Assembly: GCA_902785365.1 (NCBI GenBank)
Contig: CACZYC010000003.1
Span: 1 to 64,000 of the forward strand
DNA length: 64,000 bases
Direction of reading: 5' to 3'
Source of the DNA: an uncultured Ruminococcus sp.
Lineage (GTDB): Bacteria; Bacillota; Clostridia; Oscillospirales; Acutalibacteraceae
Within the stretch, counting starts at the first letter, position 1. Every line of letters begins with the position of its first letter. Position numbers and translations under genes: made by a program. Shown piece by piece: positions 1-8,947 of this stretch. The notes under the pieces were generated by a model. The model saw nothing but the letters and a program-made list of their open reading frames with translations. It made no database searches and was not told the DNA's origin.

Positions 1-149
1 TGGAGCGTAGCGCAACGGAAAAGGCAGGCAAAAACATTCTACCATATCGTTACTTTATTTTTTACCTGAAATGGGTCACATCTATTTACAACGCAGATAA
101 AAATACAAAAAGTTTTCTAAATTCTCTTTTCAAATCTATAATTATGTAG
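1..149 (+). CDS. possible C-terminal fragment of an unidentified protein
   Basis: Reading frame 3 is open from the window edge to a TAG at 147-149 (48 codons). The translation is mixed hydrophobic, aromatic and lysine-rich and looks protein-like, but no motif is recognisable and the start lies outside the window. The hprK promoter overlaps its last codons. No function can be given, and it could be chance open frame. Confidence 0.3.
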   Translation, partial: ERSATEKAGKNILPYRYFIFYLKWVTSIYNADKNTKSFLNSLFKSIIM

Positions 150-155
150 TATAAT
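127..155 (+). promoter_or_regulatory. probable SigA promoter of hprK
   Basis: A perfect -10 TATAAT lies at 150-155, with a weak -35 (TTTTCA, 4 of 6) at 127-132 and a 17-bp spacer. Transcription would begin near 162, leaving a leader of about 45 nt. The rest of the gap before hprK shows only a strong ribosome-binding site (AAGGTGGGG, 194-202). Confidence 0.55.
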
Positions 156-208
156 ATACTCTGTATAAATGGGGAAGTATATCCTCTTTTAAAAAGGTGG
201 GGTAAATT

Positions 209-1174
209 ATGGCTACCGAGTATTCAGTATCAATTAAAAAGATAATTGATGAACTTTCATTGGAAGCGGTTTATATGCCGTCCGACGCAAGTAAACTGTA
301 TATAACAAACAGCAGCGTAAGTCGTCCCGGACTACAGTTGTCGGGTTATTTTGACTTTTTTGATAACACCCGTACATTGGTGTTTGGTAATTCCGAATTA
401 TCGTTTTTAGCTCGATTTGGAGCTGAACAGCAGTTCCATGTTTATAACTCCTTGTTTGACTTCGGACCTCCTGCTGTAATAATTGCGCGCAGCTATGAAG
501 CTCCTGACCCAATGCTGAAAGCAGCGGAAAAACATCAGATTCCTATAATGGTATCCGATGACATCACATCAAGCGTTGTAGCCAGCCTTGTTACTTTGCT
601 TAACTCTGAGCTTGCTCCGCGTATTACCAGACATGGTGTTCTTGTGGAGGTATACGGCGAAGGTTGTCTTATTATCGGTGACAGCGGAGTAGGTAAAAGC
701 GAGACTGCAATCGAACTTATCAAGCGAGGACATCGTCTGATTGCCGACGACGCAGTAGAGATTCGTAAAACCAACTCACGCACCCTGATAGGTCAGTCTC
801 CCCAAAATATCCGCCATTTTGTAGAACTAAGAGGCGTCGGAATTATCAACGCCAGAAACCTCTTTGGTATGGGCGCTATCAAGCTAAGCGAAAAAATAGA
901 TATGGTTATTAACCTTGAAATATGGGATAAGACCAAAGCTTACGACCGTATGGGACTGGAAAACGAATATCTTGATATTATGGGTATTGATATACCGATT
1001 ATGACCATTCCCGTAAAACCCGGTCGAAACCTGTCAAATATTATCGAGGTTGCCGCTATGAATAACCGTCAGAAGAAGATGGGCTATAACGCGGCGGAGG
1101 ATTTGCTTACCAGTTTGGGTATGGAAATCGACGAGGATATGGTAGAAAAACGTGTAATCAATAATTGGGATTAA
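209..1174 (+). CDS. hprK: HPr kinase/phosphorylase
   Basis: Bifunctional cytosolic enzyme that phosphorylates or dephosphorylates Ser46 of HPr and so controls CcpA-dependent carbon catabolite repression. At 321 aa it matches the family length (about 310 aa). The C-terminal kinase half carries the P-loop GDSGVGKSE at residues 157-165, the LIADD acidic pair around 180-181 and the HPrK signature (ELRGVGIINARNLFG) near 206-220. The N-terminal half is the usual MurF-like fold region. The start is ATG preceded by AAGGTGGGG at 8 nt. It heads a run with murB, rapZ and whiA, an arrangement common in Clostridia. No uvrC is visible upstream, although that region is cut by the window edge. Confidence 0.97.
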   Translation: MATEYSVSIKKIIDELSLEAVYMPSDASKLYITNSSVSRPGLQLSGYFDFFDNTRTLVFGNSELSFLARFGAEQQFHVYNSLFDFGPPAVIIARSYEAPDPMLKAAEKHQIPIMVSDDITSSVVASLVTLLNSELAPRITRHGVLVEVYGEGCLIIGDSGVGKSETAIELIKRGHRLIADDAVEIRKTNSRTLIGQSPQNIRHFVELRGVGIINARNLFGMGAIKLSEKIDMVINLEIWDKTKAYDRMGLENEYLDIMGIDIPIMTIPVKPGRNLSNIIEVAAMNNRQKKMGYNAAEDLLTSLGMEIDEDMVEKRVINNWD

Positions 1175-1198
1175 ATTATTTAATTAAAGGATTAATTT

Positions 1199-2107
1199 AT
1201 GGATAAATATCAGAAACTTTTTAAGTACTGTGATGAACATGGAATCAAGGCAAAATATGATGTGCCTTTAAGTTCTCTTACAACTTTTAAAATCGGCGGC
1301 AATTGCCGTATGTATGTCGAGGCTGAGAATTCATCCCAGGTCAGCAAACTGGTAACTGATTGCAATGCACTTGGAATAAAATACATAGTAATCGGTAAAG
1401 GAAGTAATATAGTTGCTAATGATGATGGTCTTGATATGCTTGTAATGAAGCTTACAGGTGATTTAGCTAAGGTTACAAGGCTTGATGACTACACGTTCCA
1501 TTGCGGTGCAGGTATGTCTTTAGCGGGTTTGTGCCGTGAGGTTGAGAACAACAGCCTTTCTGGACTTGAATTCGCATGGGGTATCCCCGGTTCTGTCGGC
1601 GGCGCTGTATATATGAACGCGGGCGCTTACGGCGGTGAAATCAAGGACACAGTATTTTCAGTAACGCATATAGATAAGGACGGTAAAATCGGAACGATTA
1701 AATCTGAGAATTTGAAATTCGGATATCGTCACAGTGTATACAAAGAAAACGGATTTACTATTATCGGAGCCACTTTCAAACTAAAGCTTGACAACAGAAC
1801 GGAAATCCGTAATCGTATGGATGATTATATGTCCCGCAGAAAAGATAAACAGCCGCTTGAGTTTCCGTCAGCGGGCTCTGTGTTCCGCAGACCTGAGGGC
1901 AATTACGCGGGAGCGCTGATTGAAAAATGCGGGCTCAAAGGAAAGAAAGTTGGAGGAGCCCAGGTTTCTCCCAAGCACGCGGGGTTTATCGTCAATGTCG
2001 GAGGAGCTACCGCAAAGGATGTTAAAGAGCTTGTAAAACTTATTCAGGATACGGTTCAGAACGAAACAGGGTATTATTTAAAGCGGGAGATAATTTTTCT
2101 CGATTAA
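1199..2107 (+). CDS. murB: UDP-N-acetylenolpyruvoylglucosamine reductase
   Basis: FAD- and NADPH-dependent reduction of UDP-GlcNAc-enolpyruvate to UDP-MurNAc, the second committed step of peptidoglycan precursor synthesis, in the cytosol. The 302-aa protein has the FAD-binding GKGSN (66-70) and the glycine-rich GIPGSVGGAVYMNAG stretch (from about 128). The SAGSVFR motif supplies the proton-donor serine (Ser227), and a late Glu (about 297) matches the conserved active-site glutamate. The layout fits the shorter type IIb MurB of Firmicutes. ATG start with AAAGGA upstream; 24 bp after hprK, so cotranscription is likely. Confidence 0.97.
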   Translation: MDKYQKLFKYCDEHGIKAKYDVPLSSLTTFKIGGNCRMYVEAENSSQVSKLVTDCNALGIKYIVIGKGSNIVANDDGLDMLVMKLTGDLAKVTRLDDYTFHCGAGMSLAGLCREVENNSLSGLEFAWGIPGSVGGAVYMNAGAYGGEIKDTVFSVTHIDKDGKIGTIKSENLKFGYRHSVYKENGFTIIGATFKLKLDNRTEIRNRMDDYMSRRKDKQPLEFPSAGSVFRRPEGNYAGALIEKCGLKGKKVGGAQVSPKHAGFIVNVGGATAKDVKELVKLIQDTVQNETGYYLKREIIFLD

Positions 2108-2122
2108 GGAAAGGTTGAGATT

Positions 2123-2986
2123 ATGGAATTTGTAGTTATCACAGGATTGTCGGGAGCGGGAAAGACTTCCGCGCTTCACGCTCTTGAGGATATTGGCTTT
2201 TATTGTGTAGATAACCTTCCGAGTAAACTGCTTAACACATTCTATAATCTTTGCGAAACCTCCACGGATGACTCGATGAAGCGTATTGCCGTTGTTATTG
2301 ACGCGCGCGGAGGTACAAAGCTCAATGACTTTTACTCTGACTTAACAGAGTTTAAACAACAGAGAAAATCTTTTACTTTGATTTTTCTTGACGCGAGCGA
2401 GGAAGTTCTTGTTCGCAGGTTCAAGGAAACCAGACGCCGACATCCTTTGGCTGACGCTGTACCCGACAATTCGGTAGAGAGCGCTATCTTGCTCGAAAGC
2501 TCATATCTTGAGCCTTTCAAGAAAATAGCCGATTATTCAATTAATACATCCAATGTCACGACTAAGCTGCTTAAAGAAAGAGTTACTCAGTTTTTCCTGG
2601 GTTCAAACGAAAAGAGCTTGATTTTGACATTTATGTCATTTGGATTTAAATACGGGTCGCCAAATGACTGTGATTCAATTATTGACGTTAGATGCTTGCC
2701 TAATCCTTATTACATACCTGAGCTCAAGGATAAAACAGGAAACGACAGCGATGTACGCGACTATGTGTTCAACTCTGATGATACTAAGGAGTTTTTAAAA
2801 AATCTTCTCGGATTTTTTGACTGCGCTGTACCTTTGTATGTTAAAGAAGGCAAAGTCGAACTTGTTGTAGGTGTTGGCTGCACAGGCGGAAAGCACCGCT
2901 CGGTTGCAATTGCCGAACATCTAAAAAAATATTTTTCACAAAAGGGTTATAGAGCCTCTGTATATCACAGAGATATAAACAAATAA
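2123..2986 (+). CDS. rapZ: RNase adapter / nucleotide-binding protein RapZ
   Basis: RapZ-family P-loop protein (YvcJ in Bacillus). In E. coli RapZ binds small RNAs and directs RNase E to control GlmS; in Firmicutes it hydrolyses NTPs and its RNA role is less clear. The 287-aa protein has Walker A GLSGAGKTS at 8-16, VIDARGG near 58-64, and the conserved C-terminal VGCTGGKHRS segment. It sits 15 bp after murB and 2 bp before whiA, the classic rapZ-whiA pairing; many Firmicutes have yvcK between them, but it is absent here. Which partner it regulates in this organism cannot be read from the sequence. Confidence 0.95.
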   Translation: MEFVVITGLSGAGKTSALHALEDIGFYCVDNLPSKLLNTFYNLCETSTDDSMKRIAVVIDARGGTKLNDFYSDLTEFKQQRKSFTLIFLDASEEVLVRRFKETRRRHPLADAVPDNSVESAILLESSYLEPFKKIADYSINTSNVTTKLLKERVTQFFLGSNEKSLILTFMSFGFKYGSPNDCDSIIDVRCLPNPYYIPELKDKTGNDSDVRDYVFNSDDTKEFLKNLLGFFDCAVPLYVKEGKVELVVGVGCTGGKHRSVAIAEHLKKYFSQKGYRASVYHRDINK

Positions 2987-2988
2987 TT

Positions 2989-3921
2989 ATGTCTTTTTCA
3001 TCTGATGTAAAACTTGAACTTTCAAAAATTTTGTTGGAATCCAAAGAGCAAAAGTATGCCGAGCTTTATGGTATGCTTTTGTTCGCAAGTCGTTTTACAT
3101 CCAGGGAAATTGTATTTAAAACCGAGAATCGCTACGCGGCTAATGTTTTTGAACAGCTTTTAATGGAGCTTTTCAGCCCTATTATCGAAAAACAATCAGA
3201 TTTAATCCCGTCAAATACAACTTCGGGTCTTTATAAGATTAAAATGATAATACCCGACGAATGCGAAGCTGTGTTTGAGTTTTTCGGACATAATCATTTT
3301 GATATAAATTTAAAAATCAATCGAGCTAATTTAGAGGACGAGAATTTATACAGCGCTTTTTTAAGAGGTGTATTTTTAAGCTGCGGTTCTGTTATGGATC
3401 CTCAAAAAGGTTATCACCTTGAATTGATGGTCAGACATAAAGCTTTGTCAGATAATTTATTGCATTTCATAGGTGAGATAGAGGTCTTTTCAGTTAATCC
3501 TCGCGTTACTCCGCGCAAAGGCAGTTTTCTGGTCTATATAAAAGGCAGTCATAACATATGTGATTTTCTGGGCTATTTAGGGGCGGGAAACTCTGTATTA
3601 AGAATTATAGAGACAACAGCATATAAAGATCTGAAAAATGATTTAAACAGAAGACAAAATTCAGAACTGTCAAATATCAGAAAGCTTGCTGACGCTTCCG
3701 CAAAGCAAATAAGAGCAATTAATAAGATTTTCTATTCAGCAGGTTTGGACAGCCTGCCGCCTGAGCTCAAAGAATTTGCTGAAATCAGGCTTGAAAACCC
3801 TGAAATGTCCCTAAAGGAATTGTCTGAAAACCTCGGAATATCCCGAAGCGGAGTTAACCACAGAATAGAACGGTTATATAAATTTGCCGATAAACTAACG
3901 GAGGATAAGAAAAATGGATGA
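2989..3921 (+). CDS. whiA: DNA-binding protein WhiA
   Basis: WhiA has a degenerate LAGLIDADG homing-endonuclease-like N-terminal fold followed by a helix-turn-helix. In Bacillus it binds the nucleoid and affects division and chromosome segregation, while in Streptomyces it is a sporulation regulator. The 310-aa length is normal. The C-terminal HTH (SLKELSENLGISRSGVNHR, about residues 270-290) is clear. It starts 2 bp after rapZ and its end overlaps xseB by 8 bp, so translation is probably coupled. Confidence 0.95.
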   Translation: MSFSSDVKLELSKILLESKEQKYAELYGMLLFASRFTSREIVFKTENRYAANVFEQLLMELFSPIIEKQSDLIPSNTTSGLYKIKMIIPDECEAVFEFFGHNHFDINLKINRANLEDENLYSAFLRGVFLSCGSVMDPQKGYHLELMVRHKALSDNLLHFIGEIEVFSVNPRVTPRKGSFLVYIKGSHNICDFLGYLGAGNSVLRIIETTAYKDLKNDLNRRQNSELSNIRKLADASAKQIRAINKIFYSAGLDSLPPELKEFAEIRLENPEMSLKELSENLGISRSGVNHRIERLYKFADKLTEDKKNG

Positions 3922-4141
3922 AAAGCTGACATTTGAAAAAGCAAATGAAAGACTTGATGAAGTTTTAAATAAAATGGAAATTGAAGGTCTTACTTTGGAA
4001 GAAACTATGGAATACTATGAAGAAGCGTTTCGTTTGTTTGAGTTTTGCTTTAAACAGCTTAACGACAGTAAGAAAAGAATTATTAACATTAACGAACGTT
4101 TAGAAGCGATAGCGAATGAAGGTGAGCTTTTTGAAGAATGA
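3914..4141 (+). CDS. xseB: exodeoxyribonuclease VII small subunit
   Basis: Small helical subunit of exonuclease VII, which degrades single-stranded DNA in both directions together with the large subunit XseA. The 75-aa protein has the family opening LTFEKANERLDEVLNKME and the segment LTLEETMEYYEEAF typical of XseB. It overlaps whiA by 8 bp (GGAGG-like site inside whiA) and runs into ispA. xseA, normally immediately upstream, is not in this window, so the large subunit must be encoded elsewhere for the enzyme to work. Confidence 0.93.
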   Translation: MDEKLTFEKANERLDEVLNKMEIEGLTLEETMEYYEEAFRLFEFCFKQLNDSKKRIININERLEAIANEGELFEE

Positions 4142-5003
4142 TATCGAATTAATTGAAAGCTCTTTATTTTCATATCTTAATAACGACAATGAGCTGATAA
4201 ATAAACTATTTGATTCAATGCGTTACAGCGTGGATGCTGGCGGGAAACGTATTCGCCCACGTTTTGTGCTTGAGTTTTCGAGGCTTTGCGGCGGTGATGA
4301 TGATACAGCGTTGCCTTTTGCCTGCGCTTTGGAGTATATTCATACATATTCATTGATTCATGATGATTTGCCTTGCATGGATAATGACGATATGAGGCGC
4401 GGCAAACCTTCAAATCATATTGTTTATAACGAAGATACTGCTTTACTCGCGGGTGACGCTCTTCAAAGTCTTGCCTTTGAGATTATGTCTGCTCCCGAAA
4501 CTGTTGACAGAGCCGGAGCGTCAAAAGCTGTACGCTGTATAAATACACTTGCCTGCTTTTGCGGAGCTAAAGGTATGGTTGGCGGTCAGGTTATTGACCT
4601 TGAGAACGAAAAAAAAGAAGCAACATACGAGCAAGTGCTTGAATGTGATGACCTTAAAACAGGCGGGCTTATAAAAGCCGCTTGTGTAATGGGCGCAATC
4701 CTCGGCGGCGCTGACGACAGTCAGATTGCTATGGCTGAGAAATACGGAAAATGTATTGGGATTTCCTTCCAGATTATGGATGATATCCTTGATATAACTT
4801 CAACCGATGAAGAACTCGGAAAGCCTGTTGGTTCGGATTTAGAAAACAACAAAACAACCTATGTTTCGTTGTTCGGAATAGAAAAATGCAGGCAAATGGT
4901 AGATGAGCTTACAGACGAAGCTATTAAAGCTTTGGATTCTTTTGACGATGACAGCACAGCGCTTAAAAATATCGCGTTGAGTTTAGCTAACCGAAAAAAA
5001 TAA
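4131..5003 (+). CDS. ispA: polyprenyl (geranylgeranyl/farnesyl) diphosphate synthase
   Basis: Condenses isopentenyl diphosphate with allylic diphosphates to make farnesyl (or geranylgeranyl) diphosphate for undecaprenyl phosphate and quinones. Both aspartate-rich motifs are present: DDLPCMD near residue 78 and DDILD near residue 217, with the GGKRIRP substrate motif near 37-43. I prefer the TTG start at 4131, which has AGGTGAG 4-5 nt upstream; an ATG at 4116 in the same frame lacks a ribosome-binding site. It overlaps xseB and lies 15 bp before dxs, linking the first and chain-elongation steps of isoprenoid synthesis. Chain length cannot be decided from sequence alone. Confidence 0.93.
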   Translation: MKNDIELIESSLFSYLNNDNELINKLFDSMRYSVDAGGKRIRPRFVLEFSRLCGGDDDTALPFACALEYIHTYSLIHDDLPCMDNDDMRRGKPSNHIVYNEDTALLAGDALQSLAFEIMSAPETVDRAGASKAVRCINTLACFCGAKGMVGGQVIDLENEKKEATYEQVLECDDLKTGGLIKAACVMGAILGGADDSQIAMAEKYGKCIGISFQIMDDILDITSTDEELGKPVGSDLENNKTTYVSLFGIEKCRQMVDELTDEAIKALDSFDDDSTALKNIALSLANRKK

Positions 5004-5018
5004 AAGGGGTAAGGATTT

Positions 5019-6875
5019 ATGGATTATAAAATCCTTTCTACAATTAAATCTCCTTCAGATATCAAAAAACTTAGTGACGATGAGCTTTCGACACTTTGTG
5101 AGGAAATACGCGAAAAACTGATAGAAGTAGTGTCATTAAACGGCGGACATCTCGCATCTAACTTGGGAATTGTTGAGCTTACAGTTATGCTTCACAAATG
5201 TTTTAATTGCCCAAAAGACAGTATTGTATGGGATGTGGGCCACCAAAGCTATGTTCATAAAATGCTGACAGGTCGCTACGACGAGATTGATACAATCCGC
5301 AAAAAGGACGGCTTGGCGGGATTTCCGAAGCGGAGCGAGAGTGATTATGACGCTTTTAACGCTGGTCATTCATCAACATCAATCTCAGCGGCATACGGAA
5401 TTGCCAAAGCAAAGCAGCTCAAGGGAGAACAGTCGTATACCGTTGCTGTTATAGGCGATGGCTCAATGACCGGCGGTCTGGCTTTTGAGGGGCTCAATAA
5501 CGCGGGCAGGTTCAAAAAGAATTTTATCGTTATTCTCAACGATAATAAAATGTCCATCTCAAATAATGTAGGCGCGGTCGCAAAACATCTTTCCCACATG
5601 AGAATTAAACCTGCTTATATCCGCACGAAAAGAAGAACCGAGAAAGTTCTGTCTCATATTCCGCTAATTGGCAAACTTTTCAAAAAAATACTTAAGCGCA
5701 GTAAATCAAAACTCAAGAACTTAATATATAAAAACACTTTATTCGATGTGCTCGGATACACTTATCTGGGACCTGTTAACGGTCATGATATGGACGAGCT
5801 CAGTAATGCTTTATCACTGGCAAAAAAGATTACCGAGCCTGTACTTGTTCATGTTGTAACTAAGAAAGGCAAAGGTTATGAGCCCGCCGAGCTTCATCCT
5901 AAAGAGTTTCACGGAATCGGCAAGTTTGATATAAATACGGGCGAACCGCTTTCCAGTCAACAGGGATTTTCAGCAGTGTTCGCGGACGAACTTTGCCATA
6001 TGGCTAAGGAAGATAAAAAGATTGTGGCTATCACTGCCGCGATGACGCTGGGCACAGGGTTGTCTGAGTTTTCAAAGAGATACAAGACCAGATTTTTTGA
6101 TGTAGGTATTGCTGAGGAACACGCTGTTACATTTGCCTGTGGACTTGCCACGAAAGGGATAATTCCGTTTTTCGCGGTTTATTCGACTTTCCTGCAACGC
6201 GGTTTTGATCAGCTTATCCATGACGCGGCTATACAGAACCTGCATATCATTCTCGCTGTTGATCGAGCAGGTATCGTCGGTGACGACGGAGAGACACATC
6301 AGGGTACTTTTGATGTAAGTATGCTAAACACTATCCCTAATACTACAATTTTCTCACCCTGTTATTTTTCAGAGCTTAAACACTCGCTCAACGCCGCGGC
6401 GTATATGTGCAAAGGTTTAGTGTCAGTCAGATATCCAAGAGGCGGAGAATTGTACATTCCCGACGACTATACAAATCAAAGTATTGATTTTGACCTTTAC
6501 GGCGATGAAGACGCGGGAATAACGCTCGTTACATACGGAAGATTATTCTCTTTTGCATGCAAAGCCAAAGAAGCGCTTGCCAAAGAAGGCATAAATATAA
6601 ATATTGTAAAACTATGCAGAATCAAGCCGATAGACCCTAAAGCAGTTGAACTTGCGTCAATGAGTAAAAGAATTTTTTTCTTTGAGGAAAGTCTCGTTGC
6701 GGGTGGAATTGGTGAATCATTTGGCTACGAGCTTAAAAAGACAGGCAAAACTTTCTTCTATAAAATTCATGGTATTAAAGATCGGTTTGTGCGTCATGAA
6801 ACAGTGCTTGAAGCCTTGAGTGAGCTGAAGCTTGACGACAAAGGTATGGTAAAAATCATTAAGGAAAACATATGA
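5019..6875 (+). CDS. dxs: 1-deoxy-D-xylulose-5-phosphate synthase
   Basis: Thiamine-diphosphate enzyme that condenses pyruvate and glyceraldehyde-3-phosphate, the entry step of the MEP isoprenoid pathway. The 618-aa protein has the ThDP/Mg site GDGSMTGG (146-153) with the following LNDNKMSI, the GIAEEHAV segment containing the catalytic Glu (about 366), and a transketolase C-terminal domain. ATG start with AAAAGGGG upstream. The stop overlaps the tlyA start (ATGA). Together with ispA here and dxr, ispG and uppS later in the window, it indicates a MEP rather than mevalonate route. Confidence 0.97.
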   Translation: MDYKILSTIKSPSDIKKLSDDELSTLCEEIREKLIEVVSLNGGHLASNLGIVELTVMLHKCFNCPKDSIVWDVGHQSYVHKMLTGRYDEIDTIRKKDGLAGFPKRSESDYDAFNAGHSSTSISAAYGIAKAKQLKGEQSYTVAVIGDGSMTGGLAFEGLNNAGRFKKNFIVILNDNKMSISNNVGAVAKHLSHMRIKPAYIRTKRRTEKVLSHIPLIGKLFKKILKRSKSKLKNLIYKNTLFDVLGYTYLGPVNGHDMDELSNALSLAKKITEPVLVHVVTKKGKGYEPAELHPKEFHGIGKFDINTGEPLSSQQGFSAVFADELCHMAKEDKKIVAITAAMTLGTGLSEFSKRYKTRFFDVGIAEEHAVTFACGLATKGIIPFFAVYSTFLQRGFDQLIHDAAIQNLHIILAVDRAGIVGDDGETHQGTFDVSMLNTIPNTTIFSPCYFSELKHSLNAAAYMCKGLVSVRYPRGGELYIPDDYTNQSIDFDLYGDEDAGITLVTYGRLFSFACKAKEALAKEGININIVKLCRIKPIDPKAVELASMSKRIFFFEESLVAGGIGESFGYELKKTGKTFFYKIHGIKDRFVRHETVLEALSELKLDDKGMVKIIKENI

Positions 6876-7675
6876 AAAAACGACTGGATATTCTTGTAAC
6901 GGAGCGGGGTATTGCCGAAAGCCGTGAAAAAGCCAAAGCTGTTATAATGGCTGGCGAAATATACGTCAATAACCAAAAAGCCGATAAGGCGGGGCAGTCA
7001 TATAACGAAGACGTAAATATAGAGTTCCGCGGAAAAAAACTTAAATACGTAAGCCGCGGGGGACTTAAACTTGAAAAAGCCGTTAAGGAATTTGCTATAG
7101 ATCTGAACGGTAAGACAACAATGGATATAGGAGCCTCAACTGGAGGATTTACCGATTGTATGCTCCAAAACGGAGCTGAAAAGGTGTATTCCATTGATGT
7201 CGGATACGGTCAGCTCGCATGGAAATTGCGCAATGACAGCCGTGTAATTAATCTTGAACGCACAAATATGCGTAATGTTACAGCTGAACAGGTTCCCGAT
7301 AAAATTGATTTTTTTTCAATTGATGTCAGTTTTATTTCCTTAAAACTGCTTCTTCCGATTGCGTATAAGCTTTTGGCTGATGACGCAGAAGCTGTATGTC
7401 TGATAAAACCTCAGTTTGAAGCAGGCAGGGAAAAGGTCGGTAAAAAGGGAGTTGTTAGAGATCCCGCTGTCCATATAGAAGTTGTAGATAGTATTTATAA
7501 TTTTTGTTTAAACAACGGTTTCAGTATTTTAGGACTTGACTTTTCGCCCGTTAAAGGTCCTGAGGGGAATATAGAATACCTTATTTATCTAAAAAAATCT
7601 GACGAACCTCAGTCCTTTATAAGCTTCACACCTGAAGAACTCGTTGAAAAATCACATTTAGAACTGGATAGATAA
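6872..7675 (+). CDS. tlyA: TlyA family rRNA (cytidine-2'-O)-methyltransferase
   Basis: RNA 2'-O-methyltransferase: an N-terminal S4 RNA-binding domain (about residues 1-62) is followed by an FtsJ-like Rossmann methyltransferase domain with the SAM motif MDIGASTGGFTD near 88-99. In mycobacteria TlyA methylates C1409 of 16S and C1920 of 23S rRNA; the exact target here is inferred. The 267-aa length is standard. It overlaps dxs by 4 bp and is followed after 2 bp by nadK, matching the dxs-tlyA-nadK-argR-recN order found across Clostridia and Bacillus. Confidence 0.94.
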   Translation: MKKRLDILVTERGIAESREKAKAVIMAGEIYVNNQKADKAGQSYNEDVNIEFRGKKLKYVSRGGLKLEKAVKEFAIDLNGKTTMDIGASTGGFTDCMLQNGAEKVYSIDVGYGQLAWKLRNDSRVINLERTNMRNVTAEQVPDKIDFFSIDVSFISLKLLLPIAYKLLADDAEAVCLIKPQFEAGREKVGKKGVVRDPAVHIEVVDSIYNFCLNNGFSILGLDFSPVKGPEGNIEYLIYLKKSDEPQSFISFTPEELVEKSHLELDR

Positions 7676-7677
7676 TA

Positions 7678-8493
7678 ATGAAAATAGCTTTAATTGTTAA
7701 TAAGGATAAAGAAAAAGCCATATTTGCCGCGTCTCAAATTTCAAAGTTGCTGACCGAAAACGGCGCTGAAATTATTGTAGATAAAGTGCACGATGAGCTT
7801 TTTAAAGAATGCGACGTCGCTATTACGGTCGGCGGTGACGGCACAATCATTCATTCCGCTAAACACGCCGCAAAATACTCAAAACCTATGATAGGCGTCA
7901 ACGTAGGCAGATTAGGCTTTGCCGCTGAAGTTGAGCCTGATAATATTTTTGATTTAAAACGTATTTTAGTTAAAGATTATAAAATTCAGAATCGTATGCT
8001 TTTGGACGTTTCTGTAAGGCATATAAACGGAGAAGTCGAAAACTATCTCGCTGTTAATGACGCGACTATTTCACGAGGGCAGCTCTCGCGCATCATAGAT
8101 ATTTTTGTGTCACTTGATAATTCTCCGATATCAACATATATGGCGGACGGCATTCTTTTTTCGACGCCAACAGGTTCCACTGCTTATTCACTATCTGCGG
8201 GCGGACCTGTGATTTATCCCGAGATGAATTGTATTCTTCTTACACCAATATGCCCTCACTCGTTGATTTCCCGTTCGGTTGTATTCGACGGAAATGCTGT
8301 GTTGACGGCAAAAGTTAAAGTAAATGATAATAAGCCCGCTTTGCTTTCAATTGACGGAGAAAAAAATGTAAGTATTTATCCCGACGATTTGATTACAATT
8401 AAGAAATCCGAGAAAAGCTTAAAGCTGATTAAGCTGTATGATCGAAATTTTTATCAGCATCTTAATGAAAAACTAAAGGAGAGAAAATCCTGA
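7678..8493 (+). CDS. nadK: NAD kinase
   Basis: ATP- or polyphosphate-dependent phosphorylation of NAD to NADP in the cytosol. The 271-aa protein carries the diagnostic GGDGT (52-56), the AVNDATISRG segment in place of the usual NE/D motif, and the TPTGSTAYSLSAGGP substrate loop. It follows tlyA by 2 bp with a modest ribosome-binding site and overlaps argR by one base (TGATG), so the genes are translationally coupled. Confidence 0.96.
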   Translation: MKIALIVNKDKEKAIFAASQISKLLTENGAEIIVDKVHDELFKECDVAITVGGDGTIIHSAKHAAKYSKPMIGVNVGRLGFAAEVEPDNIFDLKRILVKDYKIQNRMLLDVSVRHINGEVENYLAVNDATISRGQLSRIIDIFVSLDNSPISTYMADGILFSTPTGSTAYSLSAGGPVIYPEMNCILLTPICPHSLISRSVVFDGNAVLTAKVKVNDNKPALLSIDGEKNVSIYPDDLITIKKSEKSLKLIKLYDRNFYQHLNEKLKERKS

Positions 8494-8939
8494 TGAAAAC
8501 ACGCAGACAAGCTACTATTCTTGACTTAATAAATGAATACTCCATTGAAACCCAGGAGGAACTCCTTACTCGGTTAAAAGAAAAAGGGTATAACGTTACA
8601 CAGGCGACTGTATCGCGTGATATTAAGGAGCTTAGGCTTTTAAAAACTCTGTCTAATGACGGTAAATACAGATATACTTCATCGGCTAAGAGCAATTCCG
8701 ACGGGAACGGCGGATTAAACGGTTTTATCAATAGCTCGGTTATATCAGTTAAATCCGCTCAGAATATAGTTGTAATAAAGACTTTAGCCGGTATGGCCAA
8801 CGCGATTTGCGCTTCTATTGATTCCTATGAACATAAAGGTATTGTAGGCACTCTGGCGGGTGACGACACTATTTTTATTGTTTGCTCAGACAATAATCAA
8901 GCGGATGAATTTGTATTTGAAATACATAAGTATTTGTAA
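8493..8939 (+). CDS. argR: arginine repressor ArgR
   Basis: Hexameric arginine-sensing DNA-binding protein. The N-terminal winged helix (about residues 1-65, including the ATVSRDIKELRL recognition helix) and the C-terminal oligomerisation/arginine-binding domain with the GTLAGDDTIF motif are both intact at 148 aa. In Bacillus the same gene (ahrC) lies next to recN. The gene is preceded by AAGGAGAG inside nadK. No arginine gene occurs in the window, so its targets are elsewhere. Confidence 0.95.
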   Translation: MKTRRQATILDLINEYSIETQEELLTRLKEKGYNVTQATVSRDIKELRLLKTLSNDGKYRYTSSAKSNSDGNGGLNGFINSSVISVKSAQNIVVIKTLAGMANAICASIDSYEHKGIVGTLAGDDTIFIVCSDNNQADEFVFEIHKYL

Positions 8940-8947
8940 GGGAAACT

